NCBI GenBank assembly: GCA_934591635.1
Contig: CAKTPI010000004.1
Location: 65,488-129,487 of the forward strand
Reading direction: 5' to 3'
DNA: 64,000 nucleotides
Source: an uncultured Oscillospiraceae bacterium
GTDB taxonomy: Bacteria > Bacillota > Clostridia > Oscillospirales > Oscillospiraceae
Position 1 is the first letter of the stretch, and every line of letters starts with the position of its first letter. Made by a program: the position numbers and the translations under genes. The notes below the pieces were generated by a model. That model worked only from the letters and a program-made list of their open reading frames with translations, was not told where the DNA came from and ran no database searches. Positions 19,649-27,906 of this stretch are shown one piece after another.

Positions 19649-21721
19649 ATGAAATGCAAGATCTTACATGAATCCAGCGGCCGTATGCGGGTGCATCTGC
19701 ACTGCGGTACCATGAGCCTGAAGCAGGCGGACGTGCTGGAATATTATTTAAAAAATCAGAGCGGCGTATCTGATGTTGCGGTGTTTGACCGGACGCAGGA
19801 TGCCATCATCCGTTACCACGGGGATCGGTCGTCTGTCATCGCCGCCCTGGCCTGCTTTTCCTTCCGGCAGGCAGAATCCTTGGATCTGGTGCCGGAGCAC
19901 ACCTCCCGGGCTCTGAACCGGGAATTTGAGGACAAGCTGGCCATGGCCGTGTGCCGCCGTGTCATCAATAAGCTCTTTTTGCCCATGCCGGTCACTGCGG
20001 CAATTGTAGCAGTCAAGTCTCTGAAATACATCTGGGAGGGACTGCGCGCCCTGTTCCGCGGCAAGCTGACGGTTGCCGTGCTGGATGCCACCGCCGTCAC
20101 CGTCTCGGTGGTGCGGGGAGACTTTAACACCGCCGGTTCCGTCATGTTCATGCTTCGGCTGGGTGAAATTCTGGAGGAGTGGACCCATAAGAAGTCCGTG
20201 GCGGATCTGGCCGGTGCCATGTCCCTGCAAGTGGAAAATGTCTGGCTCCAGGCCGGGGATGAGGAAGTGCTGGTTCCCGTGGGACAGGTACAGGTTGGCG
20301 ATAAGATCGTGGTTCGCACCGGCAGTCTGATTCCCCTGGATGGCAAGGTGGTATCCGGTGAGGCCATGGTAAACCAGTCCTCCATGACCGGTGAATCCCA
20401 GCCGGTCGTCAAAAGTCCTGGCAGTCTTGTGTACGCCGGTACCGTGGCCGAGGACGGCGAGTGCGTCATTCAGGTTGAAAAAGCCCAGGGCAGCGGCCGG
20501 TATGACCGCATCGTCAAGATGATCGAAGACTCTGAAAAGCTCAAATCCACCGTTGAAGCAAGTGCCTCTCATCTGGCCGACAAGCTGGTGCCCTACACCC
20601 TGGGCGGCACGGCCCTTACCTATCTGCTCACCCGGAACATCACCAAGACGCTCTCGGTGCTGATGGTAGACTTCTCCTGCGCTCTGAAGCTGGCAATGCC
20701 CATTGCGGTGCTGTCTGCCATGCGGGAGAGTGCCCAGTTCCACATTTCCGTCAAGGGCGGCCGCTTCCTGGAGGCAATTGCAAAGGCTGACACGATCGTC
20801 TTTGATAAGACCGGCACCCTGACCTATGCCACCCCGACAGTTGCGGAGGTTGTCCCCTTCGGCGGCAACGACGAGCAGGAGATGCTGCGGCTGGCTGCCT
20901 GCCTGGAAGAGCACTACCCCCACTCCATAGCCAACGCCGTGGTAGAGGAGGCAAAGAAGCGCGGCCTTGACCACCAGGAGTACCACTCCCAGGTGCAGTA
21001 CATTGTAGCCCATGGCATTTCCAGCATGGTGGATGATCAAAAGGTCATCATCGGCAGCGCCCACTTTGTATTCGAGGACGAGCACTGCATCATTCCGGAG
21101 GGGCAGGAGGCGCTGTTCCAGAGCCTGAACCCCAGCTATTCCCACCTGTACCTGTGCATCGGCGGAAAGCTGGCGGCGGTGCTGTGCATCGCCGATCCGC
21201 TGCGGGCCGAAGCCCCGGCAGCCATTGCTGCCCTCCACGACTGCGGCATCTCCCGGGTGGTAATGATGACCGGTGACAACCGGAGAACCGCCCAGAATGT
21301 TGCCCAGGCTGTGGGTGTGGACGAAGTGCACGCCGAAGTACTGCCAGAAGACAAAGCCGCCTTCATCCGCAAGGCCCGGGAAGAGGGCCATGTGGTCATC
21401 ATGATCGGCGACGGTGTAAACGACTCCCCCGCCCTGTCCGAGGCAGATGTGGGCATCGCCATTTCTACCGGTGCCGCCATTGCCCAGGAGATTGCGGATA
21501 TCACTGTCTCCTCGGAGGATCTGCGGGCCCTTGTCACCCTGCGGCAGCTCAGCTGCGCCCTGATGGATCGTATTCATCGGAACTACCGGTTCATCATCGG
21601 CTTCAATTGCAGCCTGATCGGTCTGGGCCTAGTCGGCATTCTGCCGCCCACCACTTCCGCCCTGCTTCACAACATGTCCACCCTGGGCATCAGTATGAAG
21701 AGCATGACCAATCTGCTGTGA
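19649..21721 (+). CDS. P1B-type heavy-metal ATPase with atypical metal site
   Basis: A 690-residue P-type ATPase. TGES of the actuator is at about 247-250, the phosphorylation Asp in DKTGTL is at about 386, the HP-type motif HYPHS marks the nucleotide domain, and GDGVND is at about 587-592. These show a working catalytic cycle. The N-terminal domain resembles an HMA fold but has no CxxC. The transmembrane metal motif is SCALK (Cys about 344) rather than CPC or SPC. The last helices carry NCSLIGLG and HNMSTLGISMKS. The ion cannot be assigned; related DUF6110-linked pumps are annotated only as heavy-metal transporters. GGGAG lies 8 nt upstream of the ATG. Confidence 0.9.
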   Translation: MKCKILHESSGRMRVHLHCGTMSLKQADVLEYYLKNQSGVSDVAVFDRTQDAIIRYHGDRSSVIAALACFSFRQAESLDLVPEHTSRALNREFEDKLAMAVCRRVINKLFLPMPVTAAIVAVKSLKYIWEGLRALFRGKLTVAVLDATAVTVSVVRGDFNTAGSVMFMLRLGEILEEWTHKKSVADLAGAMSLQVENVWLQAGDEEVLVPVGQVQVGDKIVVRTGSLIPLDGKVVSGEAMVNQSSMTGESQPVVKSPGSLVYAGTVAEDGECVIQVEKAQGSGRYDRIVKMIEDSEKLKSTVEASASHLADKLVPYTLGGTALTYLLTRNITKTLSVLMVDFSCALKLAMPIAVLSAMRESAQFHISVKGGRFLEAIAKADTIVFDKTGTLTYATPTVAEVVPFGGNDEQEMLRLAACLEEHYPHSIANAVVEEAKKRGLDHQEYHSQVQYIVAHGISSMVDDQKVIIGSAHFVFEDEHCIIPEGQEALFQSLNPSYSHLYLCIGGKLAAVLCIADPLRAEAPAAIAALHDCGISRVVMMTGDNRRTAQNVAQAVGVDEVHAEVLPEDKAAFIRKAREEGHVVIMIGDGVNDSPALSEADVGIAISTGAAIAQEIADITVSSEDLRALVTLRQLSCALMDRIHRNYRFIIGFNCSLIGLGLVGILPPTTSALLHNMSTLGISMKSMTNLL

Positions 21722-21736
21722 TTCCGGCAAAATAAC

Positions 21737-21780
21737 CCCCCGGCGCGGATTCCGTAAGGATCTCCGCACCGGGGAATTTT
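21737..21780 (+). terminator. Terminator of the P-type ATPase gene
   Basis: The arms CCCCGGCGCGGA and TCCGCACCGGGG pair with one mismatch and are followed by AATTTTTATA. Confidence 0.85.
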
Positions 21781-21816
21781 TATATGCAGTTGAAGCAGAT
21801 TAACATACGGGCAGTG

Positions 21817-22013
21817 TGTCAAAAAAGCCTCGCAGAGTTTGCCGACGGAAGTCGGCAAATAAAGTCAAGTCATTTTCCGTCGGGGCGTGTACCTGACGGA
21901 AAATACATCTCAGGCTGCAAGTGTGCGAGTTGTTCGCCTACGGCAAACAACTCGTGCGCGCAGCAGACTGCGAAAGTTTGTCGGAAAAGCCCGCAAGGGG
22001 TTTTTCGACAGTC
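21817..22013. repeat. Intergenic element with terminal and nested inverted repeats
   Basis: About 200 bp without a gene. The ends read TGTCAAAAAAGCC and GGGGTTTTTCGACA, an imperfect inverted pair. Inside are three further hairpins: TTTGCCGAC/GTCGGCAAA, ATTTTCCGTC/GACGGAAAAT, and CGAGTTGTTCGCC/GGCAAACAACTCG. This nested form is typical of a non-coding repeated element (MITE-like or a structured RNA) rather than chance. It lies between the convergent P-type ATPase gene and the small operon at 22074. Confidence 0.55.
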
Positions 22014-22073
22014 TGATACGGGGTGTTGCTGTCGTCTAACAGGAGTGCTCTATCCGGGTACTTTGCTTTCGCC

Positions 22074-22562
22074 TTATCTCACAAACAGCAGCATCACGCC
22101 GGAAAGCACCGCCGCCATCGCAAACGTGCTCAGAGTACCCATAATCCACTTTTTCTTCTTGGTCTGGGCATCGATGTAGGGCTTCAGGTTCTCCGTACCG
22201 GGGATGGTCCACGCTTTGGTGTGCACGACCCACCACTCGTCAATGCAGAAGCGGTCGATCAGATTCATAATAAATAGGATCACCCAGGACTGCCAGAAAC
22301 CAGGCCAAAAGCCCCGAGCCCCGTTGATCCCATACACACAGGCCAGCACATAGGCAAGGTACAGAAAAATACAGGGTTTATACCGCAGGCTGTTGCGCCG
22401 AATCTGCTCCTTGGTGGTCAGGCCCAGTTCCACGCAGCGATTCTGCACCATGGGACTGTAGAAATGCAGCATGCCTACCGCGCCGTTGCGGATGCCAATG
22501 GCGCACACAAGCGCCAGCAGCGCCCCCAGCCCGACTCCCTCTAATATCAGTCGTAATACCAT
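22074..22562 (-). CDS. Membrane protein of unknown function
   Basis: A 162-residue protein with about four membrane segments: residues 4-22, 65-83, 88-103 and 140-160. The middle holds conserved-looking polar motifs (MLHFYSPMVQNRCVELGLTT and IDRFCIDEWWVVHTKAW). The family is not recognised. Its start abuts the end of the upstream gene (shared base at 22562), and it is the last gene of a minus-strand run with a methyltransferase and an MBL-fold protein, so it is probably cotranscribed. Confidence 0.7.
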   Translation of the reverse strand: MVLRLILEGVGLGALLALVCAIGIRNGAVGMLHFYSPMVQNRCVELGLTTKEQIRRNSLRYKPCIFLYLAYVLACVYGINGARGFWPGFWQSWVILFIMNLIDRFCIDEWWVVHTKAWTIPGTENLKPYIDAQTKKKKWIMGTLSTFAMAAVLSGVMLLFVR

Positions 22563-23128
22563 TATCGATTCCTCCGATATCCCATTTCATCCCGGTACTC
22601 CGGGTGTTCTTTTCCATATGGCTCCTGGTCACCGCAGATGGTATAGTCGCATTTGCAGCCATTGGAGCAGGTCGTTTTCCGCACCAAGCGGGCGTGGATC
22701 AGTTCCATGCCCGCATAATCCGGGTTGCACAGCGCAGGCATGATCTCCAGCAAACCATGGGATGCGGCAAAATCCGCCACAGGGCAGCGGGTAAACTCAT
22801 AATAAATCGGCTTTCCCTCTTCATAAGGGGCCACATTCATTTGAAAGTCCCCCCACCGGTCACACCTTTTCTTCACCTTGGAAAAAGCCAGATGAAGCAG
22901 CCGCTTTATCAGGGGGTGATTGGCATTTACAAAGCGCAGCTTCCGAAAAGCAGGCAGGAAAAGATTTCCCTCCATCTCATCAAAGCCGTCATAGCTGACG
23001 CAGAGCACCCGGCAAGTATCCGCCAGCAGTGGGATCACATGTCCGAAGTTGCTCTTCCAGTGGCAGCAGGTACCGGGCAGTAATACGATCACCGGAGCGC
23101 CCTCCGGCCCAAAGGCATGCACCTTCAT
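22562..23128 (-). CDS. Chimeric protein: alpha/beta-hydrolase N-terminus joined to ATC-hydrolase-like C-terminus
   Basis: A 188-residue protein. Residues 1-53 read like the first strands of an alpha/beta hydrolase (APVIVLLPGTCCHWKSNFGH then VLCVSYDGFDE) but stop before any nucleophile Ser elbow or catalytic His. From about residue 55 the sequence matches the C-terminal part of L-2-amino-thiazoline-4-carboxylic acid hydrolase-like proteins: YEFTRCPVADFAASHGLLEIMPALCNPDY, followed by a Cys-rich CSNGCKCDYTICG. Neither half is complete. The simplest reading is an in-frame deletion that fused two neighbouring genes. The frame is intact and overlaps the upstream stop in an ATGA, so a product may be made, but catalytic function is doubtful. 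Confidence 0.7.
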   Translation of the reverse strand: MKVHAFGPEGAPVIVLLPGTCCHWKSNFGHVIPLLADTCRVLCVSYDGFDEMEGNLFLPAFRKLRFVNANHPLIKRLLHLAFSKVKKRCDRWGDFQMNVAPYEEGKPIYYEFTRCPVADFAASHGLLEIMPALCNPDYAGMELIHARLVRKTTCSNGCKCDYTICGDQEPYGKEHPEYRDEMGYRRNR

Positions 23129-23988
23129 CGGCCGACCCCCTTGAGGAAGCCCATCTTGGCTCGCTCCTGTGTATCATCGGATTCGTCATAGGCATCATAG
23201 GGTGCATTGGGGTCATGCACCCGCTTCTTGAAAGGTGAGCAGAGCTTATCCTTATGTGCAAAGGCAAAGCTGAAATTATCCGTCCAGCCGGTGTGGCCGG
23301 TAATAAACAGCGGATGCAGTCCGCGGCGGCTGAGCTTTTCCTCCAGCGCCGCCAGGGATTTGACCGCCAGCTTGTTATCCTCAGCTAACCCGGAGATAAA
23401 GCTATAGCCGCCGTCTGCCCCCAGCCAGATGGTATCGCCGGTAAACAGATACCTGTCATCAATTAAGTACACCATATGCCCCCAGGTGTGGCCCGGAACC
23501 AAGAAGCACTCAATCTTGATTCCGTCAATATAAAACACCTGTCCATCCGCCAGCAGCATCTTTTCATTGTTAATGGTCACCTGCGGCAGCTTATACATGT
23601 GATAGATCACCTTGCGCCGCACCTGCCCGGTGAGATACCGGTTTTCAATCTCTCCGATGTAGAGCTTTGCCTGGCAGAAAAGCCCCGGGCTGTCCGCCTC
23701 CACTGCACCTACATGATCGGTATCCTGATGGGTAATCAAAATATGGCGAATGGACTTGGGGTCAATGCCCAGCCAGCTCATTTTCTCCCCCAGGCGCTCA
23801 TAGTTATACCCGGCATCGATCATGATCGTGGTATTGCCCTTGCGATAGAAGAAAATGTTGGCAACCCACTCCCGGACACAGGCCACATTTTCATCGATCC
23901 AGCCGGTGTTCAGGGGCTTGAATATCTCCGTTCCCCGATACATACGGCTCATGGCAACCTTTTGGAAATCCGTTGCTTGCTTTGACAT
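23125..23988 (-). CDS. MBL-fold metallohydrolase
   Basis: A 287-residue protein with the metallo-beta-lactamase fold: TIMIDAGYN strand, metal motif THQDTDHVG (Gln in place of the first His-x-His spacer residue, all ligand His/Asp present), VPGHTWGHM, and FTGDTIWLG, then a final GHTG. The substrate is not known. It lies 10 bp after the methyltransferase gene and overlaps the next gene by 4 bp, so the operon order is DUF6796-like, methyltransferase, this protein, chimera, membrane protein. A 16-residue polar N-terminus precedes the fold; the internal Met at 16 is an alternative start. Confidence 0.85.
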   Translation of the reverse strand: MSKQATDFQKVAMSRMYRGTEIFKPLNTGWIDENVACVREWVANIFFYRKGNTTIMIDAGYNYERLGEKMSWLGIDPKSIRHILITHQDTDHVGAVEADSPGLFCQAKLYIGEIENRYLTGQVRRKVIYHMYKLPQVTINNEKMLLADGQVFYIDGIKIECFLVPGHTWGHMVYLIDDRYLFTGDTIWLGADGGYSFISGLAEDNKLAVKSLAALEEKLSRRGLHPLFITGHTGWTDNFSFAFAHKDKLCSPFKKRVHDPNAPYDAYDESDDTQERAKMGFLKGVGR

Positions 23989-23998
23989 CGCGCTTCCC

Positions 23999-24607
23999 TC
24001 ACTTTTTTGCCAGGATGCACAGCCATCCCTTTTGATTTTTATGAACCTCGATCTCCCGGAAGCCAGCCTGCTCCAGGGCTGCTTTCAGCTCCGCATCCCG
24101 GTAGATGGTCAGTCCCTCAATTCGTTGTGTCCATTTCTCGTCTTTGTCCGTATCTCCGCTGCACTCATTGCAGATGAGGAAAGTGCCGCCCGGCTTCAGG
24201 ACCCGGTTGACCTCCCGGAAGCACTGGGGCAAACCCGGCCAAAAATACACTGTCTCAAAAGCCGTCGCTGCGTCAAACCACCCGCCAGCAAACAGCGTCC
24301 GGGCAATGCTCCCCTGCATCACCACGCACCGTCCCTCGCCAATGGCATTTCGGTTCACTTTTTTTGCCTTTTCCACGCTGACCGAGGAATAATCCAAACC
24401 CTTGACGATGCCCTGGGGACATTTTTTCAGCAGCTTCCTGATATTCGCGCCGCCACCGCAACCGCAGTCCAGCACCTTGGCATCCGCCGGAAGTGTTAAA
24501 AACCGAAGTCCCCAGGCTGCCAGAGGCCAATGCCCCAGATTCATAAGGGACACCATGAGCCTGCCGCCAAAGCCCACCGGCTTACGGGTATTTTCAAAAA
24601 AGGACAT
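23999..24607 (-). CDS. Class I SAM-dependent methyltransferase
   Basis: A 202-residue protein. SAM-binding motif I is VLDCGCGGGANIRKL near residue 48. The acidic end of strand 2 is GLDYSSVSVEKA. Post-I and motif II regions follow (WFDAATAFETVYFWPGLPQCFREVNRVLKPGG). It is a small-molecule methyltransferase of the Methyltransf_11/25 type; the acceptor is unknown. The ATG at 24607 has AGGAAGG upstream, although the frame is open further. It is second in the minus-strand operon. Confidence 0.88.
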   Translation of the reverse strand: MSFFENTRKPVGFGGRLMVSLMNLGHWPLAAWGLRFLTLPADAKVLDCGCGGGANIRKLLKKCPQGIVKGLDYSSVSVEKAKKVNRNAIGEGRCVVMQGSIARTLFAGGWFDAATAFETVYFWPGLPQCFREVNRVLKPGGTFLICNECSGDTDKDEKWTQRIEGLTIYRDAELKAALEQAGFREIEVHKNQKGWLCILAKK

Positions 24608-24645
24608 TATACATTTCCTTCCTCTCCATCCGGATGCCGCCCCGC

Positions 24646-25017
24646 TCACAGGGCATTTGCCGTCATCCAGATCAGCAGTGCTGCATTTCCGGAACCCTGG
24701 CTCAGTACAAAGTCCCAGGTTGAAACCGTGCAGCCCAGCAGCTGCCGCAGCTTACGGTGCCGCGGCAGAACCTGGTGCACACACACTCGCACTGCAAAGA
24801 AGCACAGCGCCATGCCCAGAAGTCCCGTTCCCACCAAAAGCGGCAGCCGCCAACCGGGATAAGCCCCAGTGAAATACGCCTCCCGCTGAAAAAGTCCGCT
24901 GTCTCCCGCACTGGCCGGAATCACGCTCAGGCACAAATCCCCCACCAGCATCAGCAAGGCCCCCAGTGCCCCCAGCCAGCAATCCCGCCGGTACCGTCTT
25001 TGCTTCTCCTGCATCAT
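24646..25017 (-). CDS. Shortened membrane protein, DUF6796-like
   Basis: A 123-residue protein. The N-terminal half has two membrane helices (LGALGALLMLVGDLCLSVIP and LLVGTGLLGMALCFFAVRV) separated by a QREAYFTGAYPGWR loop, which resembles the beginning of DUF6796 proteins (usually over 200 residues, several helices). Only about 30 residues follow before the stop. The protein therefore looks internally deleted or truncated, as does the chimera two genes downstream. GGAGGGACGA precedes tandem ATGs at 25017 and 25014. It is first in the operon; a dyad lies upstream at 25070. Confidence 0.6.
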   Translation of the reverse strand: MMQEKQRRYRRDCWLGALGALLMLVGDLCLSVIPASAGDSGLFQREAYFTGAYPGWRLPLLVGTGLLGMALCFFAVRVCVHQVLPRHRKLRQLLGCTVSTWDFVLSQGSGNAALLIWMTANAL

Positions 25018-25069
25018 TCGTCCCTCCCGCGCAGCTCCCAACGTCTTGATCGCATCTATTAATCCTCAA

Positions 25070-25087
25070 AGTTAGTTTCTGCTAACT
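25070..25087. promoter_or_regulatory. Dyad operator candidate upstream of the minus-strand operon
   Basis: A perfect inverted repeat AGTTAG-N6-CTAACT sits about 55 bp upstream of the first ATG. It resembles a TetR- or MarR-type site. No regulator gene lies next to it, and no clear -35/-10 pair was identified. Confidence 0.35.
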
Positions 25088-25311
25088 CGCAACTTTTAGA
25101 AATGCCGCCCTTTGGCAGCTTCTCCATTTCTATGCTTCATTGTAGCAACATTCCCCCTACCCGTCAAGGGGCTTTCCAACATTTTTGGTGCAAAACCGCC
25201 CCGGTGTTTTTTCTTTTACTCTGAAAGTTTTTCTGTAAAGGAACGGCATCCTTGATTCACAATCCCGGCCCGCCCATCACCAGCAAAACCTTTCGTGTGT
25301 ATTTCTTGACA

Positions 25312-25340
25312 TTGACAAAGATTCCTCTCGGTGATAGAAT
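25312..25340 (+). promoter_or_regulatory. Sigma-A promoter of the cobalamin transport operon
   Basis: TTGACA and TAGAAT with a 17-bp spacer, placed directly upstream of the cobalamin riboswitch. Confidence 0.85.
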
Positions 25341-25364
25341 AACCGGGACAACCGAATCGACACA

Positions 25365-25530
25365 CTTCGATGGATGAGGCGCGATTGTAAAATCGCAGGG
25401 AAACAGGTGCGAATCCTGTGCAGTGCCGCTGCTGTATGAAGCGAGCAGCCCCTGAAAAGCCACTGGGAATACCGGGAAGGCAGGGGCATGTGACGACCTT
25501 CGAGCCAGAATACCGGCCTGATCCATGCTT
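25365..25530 (+). promoter_or_regulatory. Cobalamin riboswitch
   Basis: The conserved core is clear: CAGGTGCGAATCCTGTGCAG followed by TGCCGCTGCTGT, then CCACTGGGAATACCGGGAAGGC, and finally CGAGCCAGAATACCGGCCTG. These are the class I cobalamin aptamer elements, including the B12 box. It senses adenosylcobalamin or a related form and controls the downstream importer. A terminator hairpin at 25639-25667 is the likely expression platform. Exact aptamer ends are approximate. Confidence 0.95.
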
Positions 25531-25638
25531 CTCAGGCTGCGAGCCATGGCCAAAGGATAGCACAGAGGTGTGTATTGCTGTGCGCATTTTTGCCGCAGCA
25601 GCTCTGGAAACAGGGCTTAATTCTATATGCTTGGATTC

Positions 25639-25667
25639 GATGGCTCCGCATGGGGCCATCTTTTTTT
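25639..25667 (+). terminator. Riboswitch-controlled terminator
   Basis: GATGGCTCC and GGGGCCATC pair around a GCAT loop and are followed by seven T. It lies between the aptamer and btuF, where a B12-dependent stop is expected. Confidence 0.85.
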
Positions 25668-25767
25668 GTAAAATGCCCCGCGGATTTTGTGTCAGAGAAG
25701 GGGGGAAAACGGTTTTATTCCAAAGCAAGCCGCATAATCTGATTCAAAAAACAAAGGAGTATTAGAA

Positions 25768-26826
25768 ATGAGAATGAAGAAAATCTTTTCCTTGATTCTG
25801 ACAATGCTGGTCGTGCTTTCCTGCGCGGCAGGCGCGGTAAAAGCCGAAGAGCCCACCACCAAGGTCGTTGTGGACGGTCTCGGCCGTGAGGTCGAAATTC
25901 CCTGGCCTGTGGAGCGGGCTGTCGTTGCAAACCGTTACAACAGCGAGCTGATCCGTGCCTGCGGTGCCATTGACCGTGTCATCTCCGTGGACACCAATAC
26001 CGCCCAGGATCGGGCCTACTGGAGCCAGTTTGACCCTGACAACGTCATCGGCAAGGGTCAGAGTGACCTGAACTATGAAAAAATCGTAGAGCTTGGCGCC
26101 CAGATTCTGATCACTGCCAAGAACGGCAAATGGGAGCAGGATGCCGAGATGCTGGAGCCCTTCGGCATCAAGGTGCTGGTCGTCACCGGCTGGGATAACG
26201 CAAATCTGGTGGCCCAGATTGAGGCTGTAGGCCGCATCTTCGGTGTAGAGGAAAACGCCGCCAAACTGGTTAACTTCTATGAGAGCAACCAGAAGCAGTT
26301 GGACGACTGCCTTGCAAACGTCACCGAAAAGAAAACCGTCTACTGGGAATACGGCGACCCCTTCACCACCTGTATCCCCGGAACCTCCAATGACGGCTGG
26401 CACAATATGATCGTCTCCGCCGGCGGCATCAACATCTTCGGCGATCCGGATCTGGCCGGCAAAGACATTGATCCCGAAGCCATTCTGACTGCCGACCCTG
26501 ACCTGATCATCAAGACCAGCTCCGGCCCCGCGCTGAAGAACACCGGTGTTTATACCCCTCCCACGCAGGAAATGTACGAGGATATGGTGGCCGAAATGGT
26601 CAGCCGCACCGGCTGGTCCGATTTGAAGGCCGTGAAGAATAAGAATCTCTACTGCACCACCGGTTTCTGCGCCGGCGGTCTGGGCAAGCTGATTGGTGCT
26701 CTGTACACCGCAACCTGGCTGTATCCGGAAGAGTGCGCCAGCATTGACCCGGATGCTGTGTTTGCCGAGTGGATGAGCATGCAGAATGTGGAGCCCATCA
26801 GCGGCCACGTATACCGTCTGCCGTAA
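25768..26826 (+). CDS. btuF: Corrinoid ABC importer, substrate-binding protein
   Basis: A 352-residue protein with an N-terminal signal sequence (residues 1-26). The helical-backbone Fe/B12-type binding fold shows in VVVDGLGREVEIPWPVERAVV, VISVDTNTAQDRAYWS and EKIVELGAQILI. It delivers a corrinoid to the permease. The ligand is assigned by the cobalamin riboswitch upstream, since sequence alone does not separate B12 from siderophore binders. The signal has a Cys at about 19 in LSCAAG, a plausible lipobox, so it may be a lipoprotein. AAAGGAG precedes the ATG. Confidence 0.88.
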   Translation: MRMKKIFSLILTMLVVLSCAAGAVKAEEPTTKVVVDGLGREVEIPWPVERAVVANRYNSELIRACGAIDRVISVDTNTAQDRAYWSQFDPDNVIGKGQSDLNYEKIVELGAQILITAKNGKWEQDAEMLEPFGIKVLVVTGWDNANLVAQIEAVGRIFGVEENAAKLVNFYESNQKQLDDCLANVTEKKTVYWEYGDPFTTCIPGTSNDGWHNMIVSAGGINIFGDPDLAGKDIDPEAILTADPDLIIKTSSGPALKNTGVYTPPTQEMYEDMVAEMVSRTGWSDLKAVKNKNLYCTTGFCAGGLGKLIGALYTATWLYPEECASIDPDAVFAEWMSMQNVEPISGHVYRLP

Positions 26827-26838
26827 TTCTTCGAGTCA

Positions 26839-27906
26839 ATGGAACGTACCAATCAAATGCTTGGAGCGCAGCTGCGCTCCAAGCACAGGAAAGACATTTT
26901 GATTCTGGTAAGTGCTTGTATTCTGTTGTTGGCTTCCATTGCAGTGAGCTGTTTCGCGGGTGTGGCAAATGTCACACCTGCCCGCTTGCTTGCAACCCTC
27001 GTGCCCGGCCTGAGTCCGAACACAGAACCCCTGAGCAATACGGAACTGATGGTGCTCAGCCGCCTTCGCCTTCCCCGCATCATCATGGCAATGCTGGCTG
27101 GTATGGGGCTGGCTGTCAGTGGCCTCACCATGCAGGCCATCACCGGGAACAGCATGGCCAGCCCATTTACCACAGGCCTGTCCAATGCGGCCGCCATGGG
27201 TGCCGCTGCAGTGATTGTGTTTGAGCTGGACTTTATGGGTTCCATGCACCTATCTACGGTATGCGGAGCCTTCGTGCTGGGCTTTGCCTGTTCGGCGGTG
27301 GTGTATGGCATTTCCTCTGTAAAGGGGTTTGGCAGCACCACCATCGTACTGGTTGGCATTGCGCTGAACTACTTTTTTTCGGCGCTGAATTCCGTTATGC
27401 AGTACGTTGCCAATGAGGATAAGCTGGCCTCCATCGTCAACTGGACCTTTGGCAACCTGTCCACCTCCACCTGGGATCAGGTCAGCTTTGTTGCCGTGGT
27501 GCTGGTGCTCACATTTCCGTATCTCTTCACCCATGCCTGGCACTATAATTTACTGACAACCGGCGATGAAAGCGCCCAGGCATTGGGCGTCAATGTGGGA
27601 CTGCTGCGGCTGATATCCGGCATGATGGTCACGCTGATCTCTGCTGCCATCATCAGCTTTACCGGTGTCATCGGATTTGTTGGACTGGTGGCCCCGCACA
27701 TTGCCCGGCTGCTGATCGGCGGCGACCACCGCCTGCTTTTCCCGCTCACCGCTCTGCTGGGCAGTGCGCTGCTGGTGCTGGCTGATCTGGCTGGCAGAAC
27801 AGTTGCTTCCCCTGTCGTGATTCCCGTGGGTATCGTTGTCTCCTTCATCGGCGTGCCTGTGTTCCTGTACCTGATCCTCCGGAACAAGAAGGAGGGGCTG
27901 AAATGA
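26839..27906 (+). CDS. btuC: Corrinoid ABC importer, permease
   Basis: A 355-residue FecCD/BtuC-family permease with about ten membrane helices. Typical motifs are RLPRIIMAMLAGMGLAVSG, GITLQ-like LTMQAITGN, and the coupling region SFTGVIGFVGLVAPHIARLL followed by DHR. It forms the membrane channel with the ATPase encoded next. The gene starts 12 bp after btuF with no clear ribosome binding site, and its first codons lie inside a 24-bp perfect palindrome (26860-26883), so its translation start is less certain than for its neighbours. Confidence 0.9.
   Translation: MERTNQMLGAQLRSKHRKDILILVSACILLLASIAVSCFAGVANVTPARLLATLVPGLSPNTEPLSNTELMVLSRLRLPRIIMAMLAGMGLAVSGLTMQAITGNSMASPFTTGLSNAAAMGAAAVIVFELDFMGSMHLSTVCGAFVLGFACSAVVYGISSVKGFGSTTIVLVGIALNYFFSALNSVMQYVANEDKLASIVNWTFGNLSTSTWDQVSFVAVVLVLTFPYLFTHAWHYNLLTTGDESAQALGVNVGLLRLISGMMVTLISAAIISFTGVIGFVGLVAPHIARLLIGGDHRLLFPLTALLGSALLVLADLAGRTVASPVVIPVGIVVSFIGVPVFLYLILRNKKEGLK
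26860..26883. repeat. 24-bp perfect palindrome at the start of btuC
   Basis: The half-site CTTGGAGCGCAG is followed directly by its reverse complement. It begins 21 bp after the btuC ATG. In RNA it would make a stable hairpin near the initiation region. Confidence 0.6.

Noticed and set aside
19748..21577. 609-codon open frame on the minus strand
   Set aside because: Antisense to the P-type ATPase gene, whose catalytic motifs are unambiguous.
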